A stretch of 64,000 nt of DNA. Source: Nitrospirae bacterium MYbinv3 (GTDB lineage Bacteria; Nitrospirota; Thermodesulfovibrionia; Thermodesulfovibrionales; Magnetobacteriaceae). Both the position numbers and the translations under genes were made by a program. Below, one piece after another: positions 53,158-63,704 of this stretch. How positions within the stretch are numbered: position 1 is the first letter of the stretch; each line of letters starts with the position of its first letter. The DNA is taken from assembly GCA_002753395.1 (NCBI GenBank), contig PEAB01000001.1:46437-110436 (forward strand), read 5' to 3'. A model generated the notes under the pieces. That model had not been told where the DNA came from. It worked only from the letters and a program-made list of their open reading frames with translations, and made no database searches.

Positions 53158-54387
53158 ATGCAGATCAAGGTAGATAGCGAGCTCTGTACCGGCTGTGAGA
53201 GCTGTGTAAGCTCATGTCCCTACGATGCTATCGTTATGATAGAGGGGAAGGCGTTCATCAACGAATATTGTCAGTTGTGTAAGGCCTGCCTCAATGTCTG
53301 CCCAGAAGGGGCAATCAAGGAGTACTTTGTAAACGAAAGGATAGAGTCCCCCTCCTTAACACCTGGAGCAGCTTACAGGGGGGTTTTGGTCTTTGCAGAG
53401 CAGCGTCAGGGCAGGCTTTCTCAGGTGTCCTTTGAACTTCTGGGCGCGGGACGTCAGCTAGCAGGCAAACTCGGTGTTGAGCTAAGTGCGACCCTCTTTG
53501 GCTGTGGCGAGGCTGAGGCCAGGGAGCTTGTCAGTTGGGGCGCCGATAAGGTGTATCTCTGCGGAGATGAAAACCTGATAGCGTTTAACGATGAGCCATA
53601 CACAGAACTTCTACACAGGTTGATAGTGCAGCACAGGCCCGAGATTGTCCTTGCCGGAGCCACAGCCCTGGGGAGATCGTTCCTGCCACGTGTAGCAGCC
53701 CGTCTGAGGGCTGGGCTTACCGCTGACTGCACCTCTTTAGATATCGAGGATGGCAGCAGAAACCTCCTTGCTATAAGACCAGCCTTTGGGGGAAACATCA
53801 TGGCCACCATCATCTGCCCTGAGGCTAGACCTCAAATGGCAACCGTCAGACCAAAGGTCATCAAGAAAGGCAGCTATGACACATGCAGAACTGGCGAGAT
53901 CGTTAATATAACTCCCCCTACAACTGCATCCCGGACTAAGGTCATAGACTGCATCAAGGACGACTCCCTCTTTACGATAAACCTTCAAGAGGCCGAGGTC
54001 ATCGTCTCAGGAGGACGCGGGCTGGGCAATGCAAAGGGCTTTGAGATGCTCAAGGAGCTGGCCGTGATGTTAAACGCAACGGTAGGGGCATCAAGGGCAG
54101 CAGTGGATGAGGGGTGGATATCATACAGCCATCAGGTCGGTCAGACAGGCAAGACCGTCTGTCCAAAGATATACATAGCGTGTGGCATCTCTGGAGCCGT
54201 GCAGCATATGGTGGGGATGCAGTCATCGGATATCATCGTTGCAATAAACAAGAACCCGGAAGCACCTATCTTCAACGCTGCCAACTACGGGATCGTAGGC
54301 GACGTTTACGAAATAATCCCATTATTGATAAAAAGGATAAAAGAGTTCAAAGGAGATGGGGGCGCAGCCTCCTGCGAAAAAGCATGA
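53158..54387 (+). CDS. etfA: Electron transfer flavoprotein alpha subunit with N-terminal ferredoxin domain
   Basis: 409 residues from an ATG at 53158 with GGAGG upstream; the GTG at 53137 would include the ribosome site. Residues 1-65 carry two [4Fe-4S] motifs (CTGCESCVSSCP and CQLCKACLNVCP) fused to the EtfA core. The C-terminal FAD domain has GGRGLGNAKGFE, ASRAAVDEGWI, QVGQTGKTVCPKIYIACGIS and IVAINKNPEAPIF. The ferredoxin fusion occurs in anaerobes and suggests direct exchange of electrons with ferredoxin. The stop overlaps fabD (ATGA). Confidence 0.96.
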   Translation: MQIKVDSELCTGCESCVSSCPYDAIVMIEGKAFINEYCQLCKACLNVCPEGAIKEYFVNERIESPSLTPGAAYRGVLVFAEQRQGRLSQVSFELLGAGRQLAGKLGVELSATLFGCGEAEARELVSWGADKVYLCGDENLIAFNDEPYTELLHRLIVQHRPEIVLAGATALGRSFLPRVAARLRAGLTADCTSLDIEDGSRNLLAIRPAFGGNIMATIICPEARPQMATVRPKVIKKGSYDTCRTGEIVNITPPTTASRTKVIDCIKDDSLFTINLQEAEVIVSGGRGLGNAKGFEMLKELAVMLNATVGASRAAVDEGWISYSHQVGQTGKTVCPKIYIACGISGAVQHMVGMQSSDIIVAINKNPEAPIFNAANYGIVGDVYEIIPLLIKRIKEFKGDGGAASCEKA

Positions 54388-55328
54388 CTAAGATAGCCTT
54401 TGTCTTTCCAGGTCAGGGCAGCCAGGTTGTTGGCATGGGGCTTGACCTTTATGATAAGTACGACAGCGTTAAGGAGCTGTATCGTGAGGCCCAACAGAAG
54501 CTGGGCTATGATATAGGCAGTCTGTGTTTTGACGGCCCAAAGACTGAGCTTAACAGGAGCGTCAGGACACAGCCCTGTCTTGTGCTTACCAGCATAGCCG
54601 TGTACAGGGTGATGAGGGACAGCGGTCTGAACCCTGCAATAGTGGCCGGGCATAGCCTTGGGGAGTACAGCGCCTTGGTGGCAGCGGGCGTGTTGTCGTT
54701 AAATGACGCCCTGGTGTTGACACAGATGCGGGGTGAGTTTATGCAGGGGGCAGTACCAGAGGGGCAGGGATTGATGGCGGCCATCGTAGGGTTAGAAAGG
54801 GAGCAGGTAGAGAGGCTCTGTCGTGAGGTCAGACAAGTGCAGGAAGGTGGATACGTTGCACCGGCAAACTATAACTGCCCTCAACAGGTCGTTGTGGCCG
54901 GACAAAAAAAGGCGGTAGAACAGGTCATTGAGGCAGCCAAGACATCGGGTGCAAAGATGGCCAAGGCCCTGGCCGTGAGCGTACCGTCACACTGTGAGCT
55001 TATGGCTGGTGCAGTTGAGCGGTTGAGCGGCTTCTTTGACAACGTCACTTTCAATTCGCCGCTGATCCCGATAGTCAACAACGCCGACGCCGCTGTGCTC
55101 AACGACGTAGCAAGCATCAAGGCCTCGCTCTTAAGACAGTTGAAGAGCCCTCTCCTGTGGGAGGACTCCGTAAGGACAATGATCCAGGCTGGAGTGGATA
55201 CCTTCATAGAAGTTGGACCAGGGACGGTGTTAAGCGGGTTGATCAAGCGGATTGACTCAAAAGCTGGTATATACTCTGTCTCTGACTCCGGCGGTGTGCA
55301 GCGGATACTACAGACGCTTGGCCATTAA
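54384..55328 (+). CDS. fabD: Malonyl-CoA:ACP transacylase
   Basis: 314 residues from the ATG at 54384, which overlaps the etfA stop; the frame is open to 54114, inside etfA, with no start signal. It transfers malonyl groups from CoA to ACP for fatty-acid synthesis. The N-terminus IAFVFPGQGSQVVGMG, the active-site Ser in AGHSLGEYSALVAAG, the QPCLVLTSIA segment and the catalytic His in SVPSHCELM are present. Linkage to acyl-CoA dehydrogenase and EtfAB is not the usual fab cluster; other fab genes are absent here. A repeat B copy lies after the stop. Confidence 0.95.
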   Translation: MTKIAFVFPGQGSQVVGMGLDLYDKYDSVKELYREAQQKLGYDIGSLCFDGPKTELNRSVRTQPCLVLTSIAVYRVMRDSGLNPAIVAGHSLGEYSALVAAGVLSLNDALVLTQMRGEFMQGAVPEGQGLMAAIVGLEREQVERLCREVRQVQEGGYVAPANYNCPQQVVVAGQKKAVEQVIEAAKTSGAKMAKALAVSVPSHCELMAGAVERLSGFFDNVTFNSPLIPIVNNADAAVLNDVASIKASLLRQLKSPLLWEDSVRTMIQAGVDTFIEVGPGTVLSGLIKRIDSKAGIYSVSDSGGVQRILQTLGH

Positions 55329-55339
55329 GATAATAAATA

Positions 55340-55505
55340 GATAATCAACGAAATGGAATTCGCAAAAAGATTGTGGCTTTGGTAAAAAGTGTAAGTGTCA
55401 TTCCTGCGAAAGCAGGAATCTATGCGTCATTTATCGGTCTAAGGTTTGGATTTCCGCTTACGCGGGAATGACAAAGATTTTGTAAACTTGCTTTATGTTG
55501 GTATA
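55340..55505 (+). repeat. Dispersed repeat family B, copy 2
   Basis: Same orientation and ends as 4085-4252: GGAATTCGCAAAAAGATTG, GTCATTCCTGCGAAAGCAGG, TTCCGCTTACGCGGGAATGA, AGATTTTGTAAACTTGCTTT. Its right end supplies the putative ilvC -35 box. Confidence 0.85.
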
Positions 55506-55516
55506 GATACTAATAC
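55488..55516 (+). promoter_or_regulatory. Candidate ilvC promoter at the end of repeat B
   Basis: TTGCTT (55488-55493), a 17-base spacer and TAATAC (55511-55516), about 41 bases upstream of the ilvC ATG. The -35 lies in the repeat B tail. No leader-peptide attenuator of branched-chain codons was seen. Confidence 0.35.
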
Positions 55517-55551
55517 GTAAGGGGTAAGATACCCTAAAGATGGAGGTTTAA

Positions 55552-56574
<1,023 letters not shown>

Positions 56575-56592
56575 CAATTGTTTAAAAGATTC

Positions 56593-56753
56593 GGGTGCAT
56601 AAGAAGTCCCCTTGTGCGCGATACAATAAAGAAGGGGGGGTTGCCCTCCCTCAGACCCACCCACAAGGGGAGGGGTGAGGCACCCCTGCCACAAAGAAGA
56701 CCCCTTGAAACAATGTATAATTTTGTCGCTATTGGAAATTTATGCACCCATAT
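56593..56753 (-). mobile_element. Family A mini-element, copy 15
   Basis: Left end GGGTGCATAAGAAGTCCCCT (a variant) and right end AATTTATGCACCC. Core GGGGGGTTGCCCTCCC, CAGACCCACCCACAAGGGGA, GGGGTGAGGCACCCC and GACCCCTTGAAACA. The flanks do not show a clear target duplication. Confidence 0.82.
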
Positions 56754-56798
56754 TAGCGCTATTTTGCATTGCAGACTCACGAGTAGCCTTATAGGTTT

Positions 56799-57566
56799 AT
56801 GATAGAACTAAACCTCATAGTTTTTATTTATATAATTGAGTTATTATTATTATTTATAGGTTTGAGTGTGTATTATTATTTTAAGTACAAGAGCTATCTT
56901 GAGGTAGAGGCGATACAGGAGATAGAGATGGAGGTACTCCAGGATTTCCTGTCTAAGATGCTGCAACAGGCCCAAAAGGAGATGGAAACAACTAGCGAAA
57001 AGATGAGACAAAACCCAAAGCTGATCTTGATAAAGGACCTTCAGGCGCTGATGATTGAACACCTCAGCGCCATAATGAAGGCGTTTAAGACACAGGACTT
57101 CTATAACTTAGAAATATGGGATAAGGCCTTTGAGGGTTTTCATAATGTTATTAAAGAGCAGCAGGAAAAGCTGGCAGTTGAAGAAAACGACTGCGATACA
57201 ACCATAAGTAAGCAAAAGATACTCATTTCACTCTACAGCGAGGAGCTTCAAAAACACAGTAAGGTTATAGCAAACCTGAAGAGGAATAACATTGTACTTA
57301 TGGGCTATAAAGATACCGTTGATAGTATCTTGAATAGGTTTAAGGCCATCATGGTATTTAACATCAAGACAAACGATCGCTACAGATTATATGCTGATAG
57401 ATCAAAGACCATTCAAAACATGCTTAACGAGTTTACTCAGAGTACAAACGAACTTGAAAAGTGCATAACTAACCTGGATACAGAAAACAATGCCCTTGAC
57501 AAGCGGGTAAAGGAGCTTGACATAGGTCTTAGTAAGAGACCCCTTATGTATGAAGGATTACAGTGA
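56799..57566 (+). CDS. Membrane-anchored coiled-coil protein
   Basis: 255 residues. One N-terminal membrane segment (about 6-27, LIVFIYIIELLLLFIGLSVYYY) is followed by an almost wholly helical cytoplasmic part with several coiled coils, rich in Lys, Glu, Asn and Leu. I cannot name a domain. The C-terminal segment with NNALDKRVKELD looks like a coiled-coil end. Its stop overlaps the start of the HDOD-GAF gene by four bases (GTGA), so it is likely a partner that tethers or controls that protein. The start has only a weak AGG upstream. Confidence 0.75.
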   Translation: MIELNLIVFIYIIELLLLFIGLSVYYYFKYKSYLEVEAIQEIEMEVLQDFLSKMLQQAQKEMETTSEKMRQNPKLILIKDLQALMIEHLSAIMKAFKTQDFYNLEIWDKAFEGFHNVIKEQQEKLAVEENDCDTTISKQKILISLYSEELQKHSKVIANLKRNNIVLMGYKDTVDSILNRFKAIMVFNIKTNDRYRLYADRSKTIQNMLNEFTQSTNELEKCITNLDTENNALDKRVKELDIGLSKRPLMYEGLQ

Positions 57567-59143
57567 AAAGTAGAGAGGACACGCTATCTGAATTTAGAAA
57601 GAAATCGCAGGAGGTGCAGGAGCTTCCTGTGATGTCTCACACAATAAACCTGGTTAGCAAGCAAGCATCCCGTGAGAGCGATGCTACCATAACGGAATTG
57701 ACCGATACAATCCTGCAGGATTTTGCCCTGACAAACAAGATACTAAAGATGGTCAATACGGTTTATTATATCAAGACTCAGTTCTCAGGCAAGATCACCG
57801 TACTCTCGAGGGCGGTCTATATACTTGGTCTAGACCACATACGCAACGCCGCCCTGTCGCTGATGCTGTTTGAAAATCTACAGGACAAGAAACTGGCACG
57901 TGAGTTACGCAGCACCCTGATAAATAACTTCATAGGGGCAGTGGTTACAAGAAAGCTGGCCTCATCTCTGGATAACAAGAAGGTTGAGGAGGCCTTCTTG
58001 TGCGCTATGTTTTTTGACCTCGGTAAGATTGTAGCTACCTACTATATGCCCGTCGAGTGCAAGAAGGTTAAAGAACTGATTGCAAAAACCGGCGAGGATG
58101 AGCGGAGGGCGTCCTACTCGGTGTTTGGAATATCCTATGAAAACCTCGGTGTTGAACTTGCCAAGGAATGGCACCTGCCCGCTCAGATAATACACAGTAT
58201 GCACAGGCCGGCACAGGCGAGCATCCCCAAACCAACAGAGGCTGAGGACGTGCTAAGGGGGTTTGTGGGCTTTTCAAACGAGCTTTGCTCGCTTATCATA
58301 AAGTCATCCACATCGGCAGATAATTGGAACAAGGCACTAGCCTCTCTCCTGCACCGTTACAGAAACTGCTTCTGTATTACGGTGGATGATGTCAGCGGCA
58401 TAATAAAGTCCTCGTTAAAGGAGTTAGAAGAATATGCGGCTGAATATAACGTTGGACTTGAAGATGTTGTTTTTATCAAGATGGCCAAGCAATTATTAAG
58501 TTTAAAATCGGCAGAAAAATCGGTGGAGGTGGACTCTATGCCAACAACTGTAGAAGAAAAATATAAAGATATAGGTGGCATACACCTCTTGGAGTGCAAC
58601 TTAAACATAAGCGGGTCCAAGGAGACCTCCGAGTCTCTGCTTAGTCGAGGCATTCAGGAGGTGGCAAACACCCTTATAGAGGAATTCACCCTAAACGACA
58701 TGTTAAGGATGATCCTTGAGATTATGTATCGCGGGGTTAAGTTTAAAAGAGTAATAATCTGTATCAAGAGTGCGCGCGACAACATAATGGAGGCCAGATT
58801 TGGGTTTGGTGATAACGTCTTTGTAATAATGAAGAACTTCCGCTTTACAATGGAGGATGACTCCGATGACGTCTTCAATACGGCAATAAATAAAGGCCAG
58901 GATCTACTCGTAAACGACGTAAACGACAGACGAGTGAAGGGGCGTCTGCCACAGTGGTACATAAGACTGCTCGACGTGGAGACGTTTATCCTGATGCCTG
59001 TTATAATAAACAAGATGCCTATAGGGATAATCTATATGGACAAAGAAAACCCCGGCGAGTTAAACATAAGTTCGACAACCCTGCGTTACCTGAAAACGCT
59101 GCGCGATCAGGCAATCCTGGCCATTAAGTACAAACGCAAGTAG
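57563..59143 (+). CDS. HDOD-GAF signalling protein
   Basis: 526 residues from a GTG preceded by AAGGA. Residues 5-210 form an HDOD domain (a degenerate HD phosphohydrolase fold): LPVMSHTINLVSKQAS, ILKMVNTVYYIKT, ITVLSRAVYILGLDHIRNAA, FFDLGKIVATYYMP. Residues 365-525 form a GAF-like domain (IMYRGVKFKRVIICIKS, MEARFGFGD, DLLVNDVNDRRVKGRLPQWY, FILMPVIINKMPIGIIYMDK). HDOD proteins regulate motility, cell cycle or gene expression without catalysis in the cases studied. A GAF domain suggests a small-molecule signal. Coupled to the coiled-coil membrane gene upstream. Confidence 0.88.
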   Translation: MKSREDTLSEFRKKSQEVQELPVMSHTINLVSKQASRESDATITELTDTILQDFALTNKILKMVNTVYYIKTQFSGKITVLSRAVYILGLDHIRNAALSLMLFENLQDKKLARELRSTLINNFIGAVVTRKLASSLDNKKVEEAFLCAMFFDLGKIVATYYMPVECKKVKELIAKTGEDERRASYSVFGISYENLGVELAKEWHLPAQIIHSMHRPAQASIPKPTEAEDVLRGFVGFSNELCSLIIKSSTSADNWNKALASLLHRYRNCFCITVDDVSGIIKSSLKELEEYAAEYNVGLEDVVFIKMAKQLLSLKSAEKSVEVDSMPTTVEEKYKDIGGIHLLECNLNISGSKETSESLLSRGIQEVANTLIEEFTLNDMLRMILEIMYRGVKFKRVIICIKSARDNIMEARFGFGDNVFVIMKNFRFTMEDDSDDVFNTAINKGQDLLVNDVNDRRVKGRLPQWYIRLLDVETFILMPVIINKMPIGIIYMDKENPGELNISSTTLRYLKTLRDQAILAIKYKRK

Positions 59144-59173
59144 CTTGTTAGAGCAATCGTAGGAGCAGGTGCT

Positions 59174-60889
59174 ATGAATATCAATGCGGCAATCATTGAT
59201 CAAATGTTAAACGGTATTTGCAATAAGATTAAAGACCGTGCAGGTGATGAATTTCGTATTAATGATGACGTAAATCTTAAGAGTCTGGCCTTTGTTTATT
59301 TGTGTGTCAAGGTAACATTGGACCTGACAGATGAGAATGAGATCTTTGATTGCCTAACCGACGGTGGCGGTGATTTCGGGATAGATGCGTTTCATATTTC
59401 TCCTGTTTCTGAGGGTGAGTTTACCGTCACTCTTTTTCAGGGGAAGTACAAACAGAATCTTGAAGGAGACGCTAACTTTCCTGAAGGAGGCATTATGGGA
59501 CTAATTAATGCAGTAAGATATCTCCTTGATCCAAAAGTAACTATTGAGAACATCAACTCGCGTTTAAAAGCCCAAATGCTTGAAGCTAGATCTCTGATTC
59601 AAGATTTCAATGTACCACAGGTGAGGGTGATTGCCTGCAATAATGGACTGATATGGAGTAAATCTGCTGATGAGCAAATTAATTGTGCAAATTTCGGGAA
59701 GAAAGTTACGTGGGAACACATCAATCACGATCACCTCTTGACGATTCTTCAAACTACAAAGAAGGTCAATAACAAAATCCAATTCTCAGGTAAAGCTATA
59801 GTTGAAGATATCGAGTTTGTTCGTGTTCTAATAGGCAGAGTTGCTGTTTCAGAGATTGAAGCGCTAATAGAAAGACATGGAGAACGATTGTTAGAAAAAA
59901 ATATCCGTCGTTATCTCGTCCTTCAAGGAAACAGGGTTAACGAGGCAATCGAACTGACCTTAAAAGATAACAATGAATGTATAAAGTTTTATTTTTATAA
60001 CAACGGTATCACACTAACCTGTGACAAGTTTACCTATAATGCCCTCCAAAGTAGTGATTACCAGGTTAGAGTAGAAAACCTCCAGATAATCAACGGCGGA
60101 CAGACATGTATGACTATCTATAAGACCTTGAAAGATGCAAAACAACCTTATAATGCTTATGTACTGGTTCGACTCTATCAGCTTCCTAGTGATAACGAAA
60201 ATCTTGTAGGTAACATAACCTATGCAACCAATAGTCAGAATCCTGTAGCTCTCCCTGATTTAAGAGCCAATGATAAAAAGCAAATAAGTCTTGAAACTGA
60301 TATCGCACAACTGGGTTATACCTATCGTAGGAAAAAATCTGAGGCGGCAATGAAACAAAATGAAATAAATATCGGCATTGTTGCAGAGGCTATTCTAGCG
60401 GTTTGGAGAAAAAAACCACATCAGGCGAAGTTTTTCAGTCAAGAGCACTTTGGAAAACTATACAACATAATTTTTTCAGATAGCCTCACTGGGGCTCAAG
60501 CGATCATTGCAACTCTCATCTATAGATTTGCTGAAAATAAAAGAAAAAGGCCGCCAGACAATCCTCCCACATTTATTCGCTACACACACGCATCTTGCTC
60601 CATTGCTATGCAGATGGGTAAATACCTCTTACAAGACATGGAATGCAGCGTAGAAGGCATAACACACAAGTCTTTTAATAGAGTTATGCAGCTTTTTAAT
60701 GAAAATGCACAAAAATATTTCGATCGTGCAATCAGTTCTATACAGATGGCTTTAAATAAACTATATGGAGAAACTCAACTGCCTCCTCAATCGCTCTCGG
60801 CAACATTTCGCCGCGGCGATCTCATCGAGATACTCAACCAGGTTGACCGTGAGTCATGCCCAAGGGCGTCATGTGGACTTAAGCCTTGA
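59174..60889 (+). CDS. AIPR-family abortive infection protein
   Basis: 571 residues. The central part carries the AIPR signature: FYFYNNGITLTCDKF, NLQIINGGQTCMTIYKTLKD, ITYATNSQNPVALPDLRANDK and the YRRKKSE segment. The N-terminal 230 residues hold a motif GGGDFGIDAFHIS and a FQGKYKQ strand, suggestive of a PD-(D/E)XK nuclease-like fold. AIPR proteins are reported as abortive-infection or phage-resistance proteins, often plasmid- or island-borne. GGAG precedes the ATG. Its last codons overlap the 5' end of trmN6, as if the gene had inserted there. Confidence 0.88.
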   Translation: MNINAAIIDQMLNGICNKIKDRAGDEFRINDDVNLKSLAFVYLCVKVTLDLTDENEIFDCLTDGGGDFGIDAFHISPVSEGEFTVTLFQGKYKQNLEGDANFPEGGIMGLINAVRYLLDPKVTIENINSRLKAQMLEARSLIQDFNVPQVRVIACNNGLIWSKSADEQINCANFGKKVTWEHINHDHLLTILQTTKKVNNKIQFSGKAIVEDIEFVRVLIGRVAVSEIEALIERHGERLLEKNIRRYLVLQGNRVNEAIELTLKDNNECIKFYFYNNGITLTCDKFTYNALQSSDYQVRVENLQIINGGQTCMTIYKTLKDAKQPYNAYVLVRLYQLPSDNENLVGNITYATNSQNPVALPDLRANDKKQISLETDIAQLGYTYRRKKSEAAMKQNEINIGIVAEAILAVWRKKPHQAKFFSQEHFGKLYNIIFSDSLTGAQAIIATLIYRFAENKRKRPPDNPPTFIRYTHASCSIAMQMGKYLLQDMECSVEGITHKSFNRVMQLFNENAQKYFDRAISSIQMALNKLYGETQLPPQSLSATFRRGDLIEILNQVDRESCPRASCGLKP

Positions 60890-61538
60890 CGTCATAAGGG
60901 ACGTTAAGATATACCAGCGGCTCAATGGTTACCGGTTTTCCTGCGATGCCCTCCTGTTGACCGACTTCGTTGGGGTTAAGTATCCTAGACGCATTGCCGA
61001 CCTGGGGGCTGGCTCAGGCATCGTAGGCATCATCCTCGCCAAACGCTTCAAAGACTCCCGCGTCGACCTCATAGAGGTACAGCGTGAACTCTCAGAACTC
61101 TGCACCAAAAACGCCGATGTCAACGAACTAAGCGACCGCATAACGGTTGCCAACATCGACATCCGCGACGTTGCTAAGAACATGCCTGCAAACAGCTATG
61201 ACCTGGTGGTATCCAACCCCCCGTTTAGAAAGCTAGGCACCGGTAAGATCAACCCCTTTGAGGAAAAAGCCATCGCCCGCCACGAGGTCATACTCACCCT
61301 GCCTGAGCTGATGCAGGCGGCATTTCATCTACTAAGAGGCAAGGGGCGATTCTGTTTCATACACCATCCCAATAGGTTTGTCGAGACCGTAGAGTATCTC
61401 ACACGTGCCAGATTCTCACTGGCCACCGTTCAGTTCATCCACTCCAACGCAGAATCCGAGGCCGTTATGATACTCGTAGAGGCCGTGAAAGAGGGCAACA
61501 GCCAACTTCTCATCCCCCCTCCTATATTCCTCGTCTAA
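60849..61538 (+). CDS. tRNA1(Val) adenine-N6 methyltransferase-like (TrmN6/YfiC)
   Basis: About 229 residues of class I SAM-dependent methyltransferase. The conserved start region DVKIYQRLNGYRFSCDALLL, motif I IADLGAGSGIVGII and the NPPF catalytic motif in DLVVSNPPFRK identify the TrmN6/YfiC family, which methylates A37 of tRNA-Val. The true start is uncertain: GTG at 60849 with a modest AGG upstream fits best; the frame extends to 60765 inside the AIPR gene. A family A element follows. The overlap with the AIPR gene is unusual for a housekeeping gene. Confidence 0.87.
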   Translation: MSHAQGRHVDLSLDVIRDVKIYQRLNGYRFSCDALLLTDFVGVKYPRRIADLGAGSGIVGIILAKRFKDSRVDLIEVQRELSELCTKNADVNELSDRITVANIDIRDVAKNMPANSYDLVVSNPPFRKLGTGKINPFEEKAIARHEVILTLPELMQAAFHLLRGKGRFCFIHHPNRFVETVEYLTRARFSLATVQFIHSNAESEAVMILVEAVKEGNSQLLIPPPIFLV

Positions 61539-61544
61539 TAAAAA

Positions 61545-61655
61545 AAGGGAGGGCTTTGCCTACTGTCGCAGGGGTTCGCAACCCCCTCCCTCAGACCCAC
61601 CCACAAGGGGAGGGGTGAGGCACCCCGGTCACAAAGATGACCCCTTGACCCCATT
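61545..61655 (-). mobile_element. Family A mini-element, copy 16 (core)
   Basis: Core GGGAGGGCTTTGCC, inserted GCAGGGGTTCGCAACCCC, CAGACCCACCCACAAGGGGA, GGGGTGAGGCACCCC, GACCCCTTGACCCC. It is almost the same variant as copy 2 at 9763-9873, including the inserted hairpin. No terminal repeats. Confidence 0.82.
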
Positions 61656-61664
61656 TACACAGCA

Positions 61665-63596
61665 TCAAGAATGAAGGTTTAATTTATCAAACAATACCCG
61701 ATTTCTCTTACTTGCATCTTGTATAAGTTTATCAAAAGAAATGATCTCAAGATATGTCTTTAAATTGCTATTATAATTAAAATAGCCCATATCATCTGGA
61801 GATTTTGTCATGCCATTATCTTCTGCAAGTGTTATTAATTTTTCTGTAAAATCGCATAATATATATGCATAAAATCGTGTATTCTTGTTGATTAAAATTG
61901 GACGCCCATCTTTATCTTTGGCTTTATTTCCTATTATCTTTCTGATATATCCATATATTTGACCTATCGGGTTATCTTCTTCAGTATATGTGTTTCTACC
62001 AGGTCTCTTAAATTCAATAATTACAATCGAGGAATAAGATGATTCTCCATCAACAAAGGCAAAAGGATTGTTAAAGATAATGATGTCTGGTCTTTTTTCA
62101 CTATCAATACTGACGTTTTCCAATTTATTCAAAGGTACGTCTGAAGCCAGATAATTATGATAAGAGAGTTTCTCATCTATTATCCATAGATTCTGTTGTT
62201 CATAAGTAATCTCATCAGACGTTGTTTTCAACGGAAATATAATCTCATGTATGCTGTTTTCCTAGTTGTATTTTACGTTTTCATCATAACTAAGATTATT
62301 TTTTAATATTTCCAACATTGTTTTCCTATGAATTATATATTCCGCAAGTTTTGATTTTCCAAAATCGTTAATCTTTTCAATCAAGACTTTGTACATCTCC
62401 AAATATATATCTTGCACTTTAACTGATTTCATATTCAGCAATCTTTTGCTCTCATTTTTTATTTCTCTCTCAAACTTTGACTGTATTTTATGAAGTTCAA
62501 TTTCAAGGTTGATTTTATTCTTAGCATCTTTTATTTCATTAATATCATCTTTTGCATACTTTAATAAAGGTCTATATTGAGGAGCCTCATCGTGGATGTA
62601 TGTCTCGATATATTTAACCTTTTCATCCCTTATAATATCCAGAAGCGGTTTCAAGTGCTCCTTTACCTTTTTTATTATACTATCTTTTAAATTACCTTTA
62701 TGAATATCATCTTTGAATAGTTCCATGTTCTCTTCAGGCAAATCAAAGTTAGTTCGTTCGGTATTTACTGATTTATCTAAATAATCACTGGCCACATATG
62801 CAAGATATATAAATGGTTTACCCTCATCATCCTTTAGCTTCTTATTCAAGTCAGGAATATCATTATCAAGAAAATCGTGATTGACCTCTCTGTTGTTGGC
62901 TAGATAATGGATCTTATGTCTGTTATCATCACTTTGATATAATCTCAAGTGAATTATCTTAAATTCATGTGAACCGATCGGTATTTTATCTGGCAAGCCA
63001 TATTTCTTTATTTGATCATTAAACATGTCATTCAGCAAAATCTCATTACCGCCATCTATTAACCTTATCCGAGGACATGAATCCGATAAAAAATAAACAA
63101 CACAATGTTCTATAATTCTTGCAGCGATAGTTTCTGGTTTCTTTCTGCATTCCTTCTTATAAGGTTCCTTATATCCGAGCAACCTCACCATTGTAGCCCT
63201 TTTTTCGCTTTCTATATTGCTTATCGAATGATCCTTTACACCACCTTCTGATAAAGTAAATTCAAAGGTTCTTTTATGTAAGATGTCGCGTTGAGTGAAA
63301 ACACTCTCGATTTGAACTTTTTCAAACGCTTTCAACCATAAGAAACGACCAATCCCTTTACCCCCTCTTTCAGCCTTTGCCGTAGAATCGGATGTTAGAA
63401 ATGAACTAAAATTATCTTCATTAAAGCCTATACCATTGTCTTCGATCGTGAAATTTATAATAGGTTTTAGCTCTTTTTCTTCAAAATCGAATTCTAATTG
63501 TTTACTATCTCTCTCTATATAAATGTCTATGTTCTTTTGCTGAGAAGCGTTTTCATTTACTGCATCTATTGAGTTAATTATCCCTACAACGACAGT
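61665..63596 (-). pseudogene. GHKL (Hsp90/MutL-like) ATPase with C-terminal nuclease-like domain; truncated and interrupted
   Basis: One frame of about 640 codons has a TAG at 62262-62264 between the two long open segments and no start codon at its upstream end. The N-terminal part carries the GHKL ATP-binding motifs: INSIDAVNE (N box), IEDNGIGFNE (G1) and ERGGKGIGRFLWLKAF (G2), so only the extreme N-terminus is missing. The last 190 residues have RPDIIIFNNPFAF and SSIVIIEFKRPGRNT, which resembles a PD-(D/E)XK nuclease core. Proteins of this plan are unnamed GHKL ATPases, sometimes found in defence islands. An AIPR gene on one side and a broken transposase on the other support a decayed accessory region. 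Confidence 0.82.
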
Positions 63597-63704
63597 TTAG
63601 AAATAGAACATGGCAAAATAAACGGTTTACATGCTTTGGTGTTATTTGAAGTTACCGCAGAAATCAACCGTTTAGACTGGAAGTGACGTTGTAGGGTTAT
63701 TTAA
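63579..63704. repeat. Short inverted repeat pair at the junction of two broken genes
   Basis: TTAATTATCCCTACAACGA (63579-63597) and ACGTTGTAGGGTTATTTAA (63686-63704) are inverted with 16 of 19 positions matching. They enclose about 88 bases that contain a short plus-strand frame ending TGA (…VLFEVTAEINRLDWK). The ATPase pseudogene and the transposase pseudogene each begin within or beside these repeats, so this is probably an old rearrangement joint. Confidence 0.5.
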
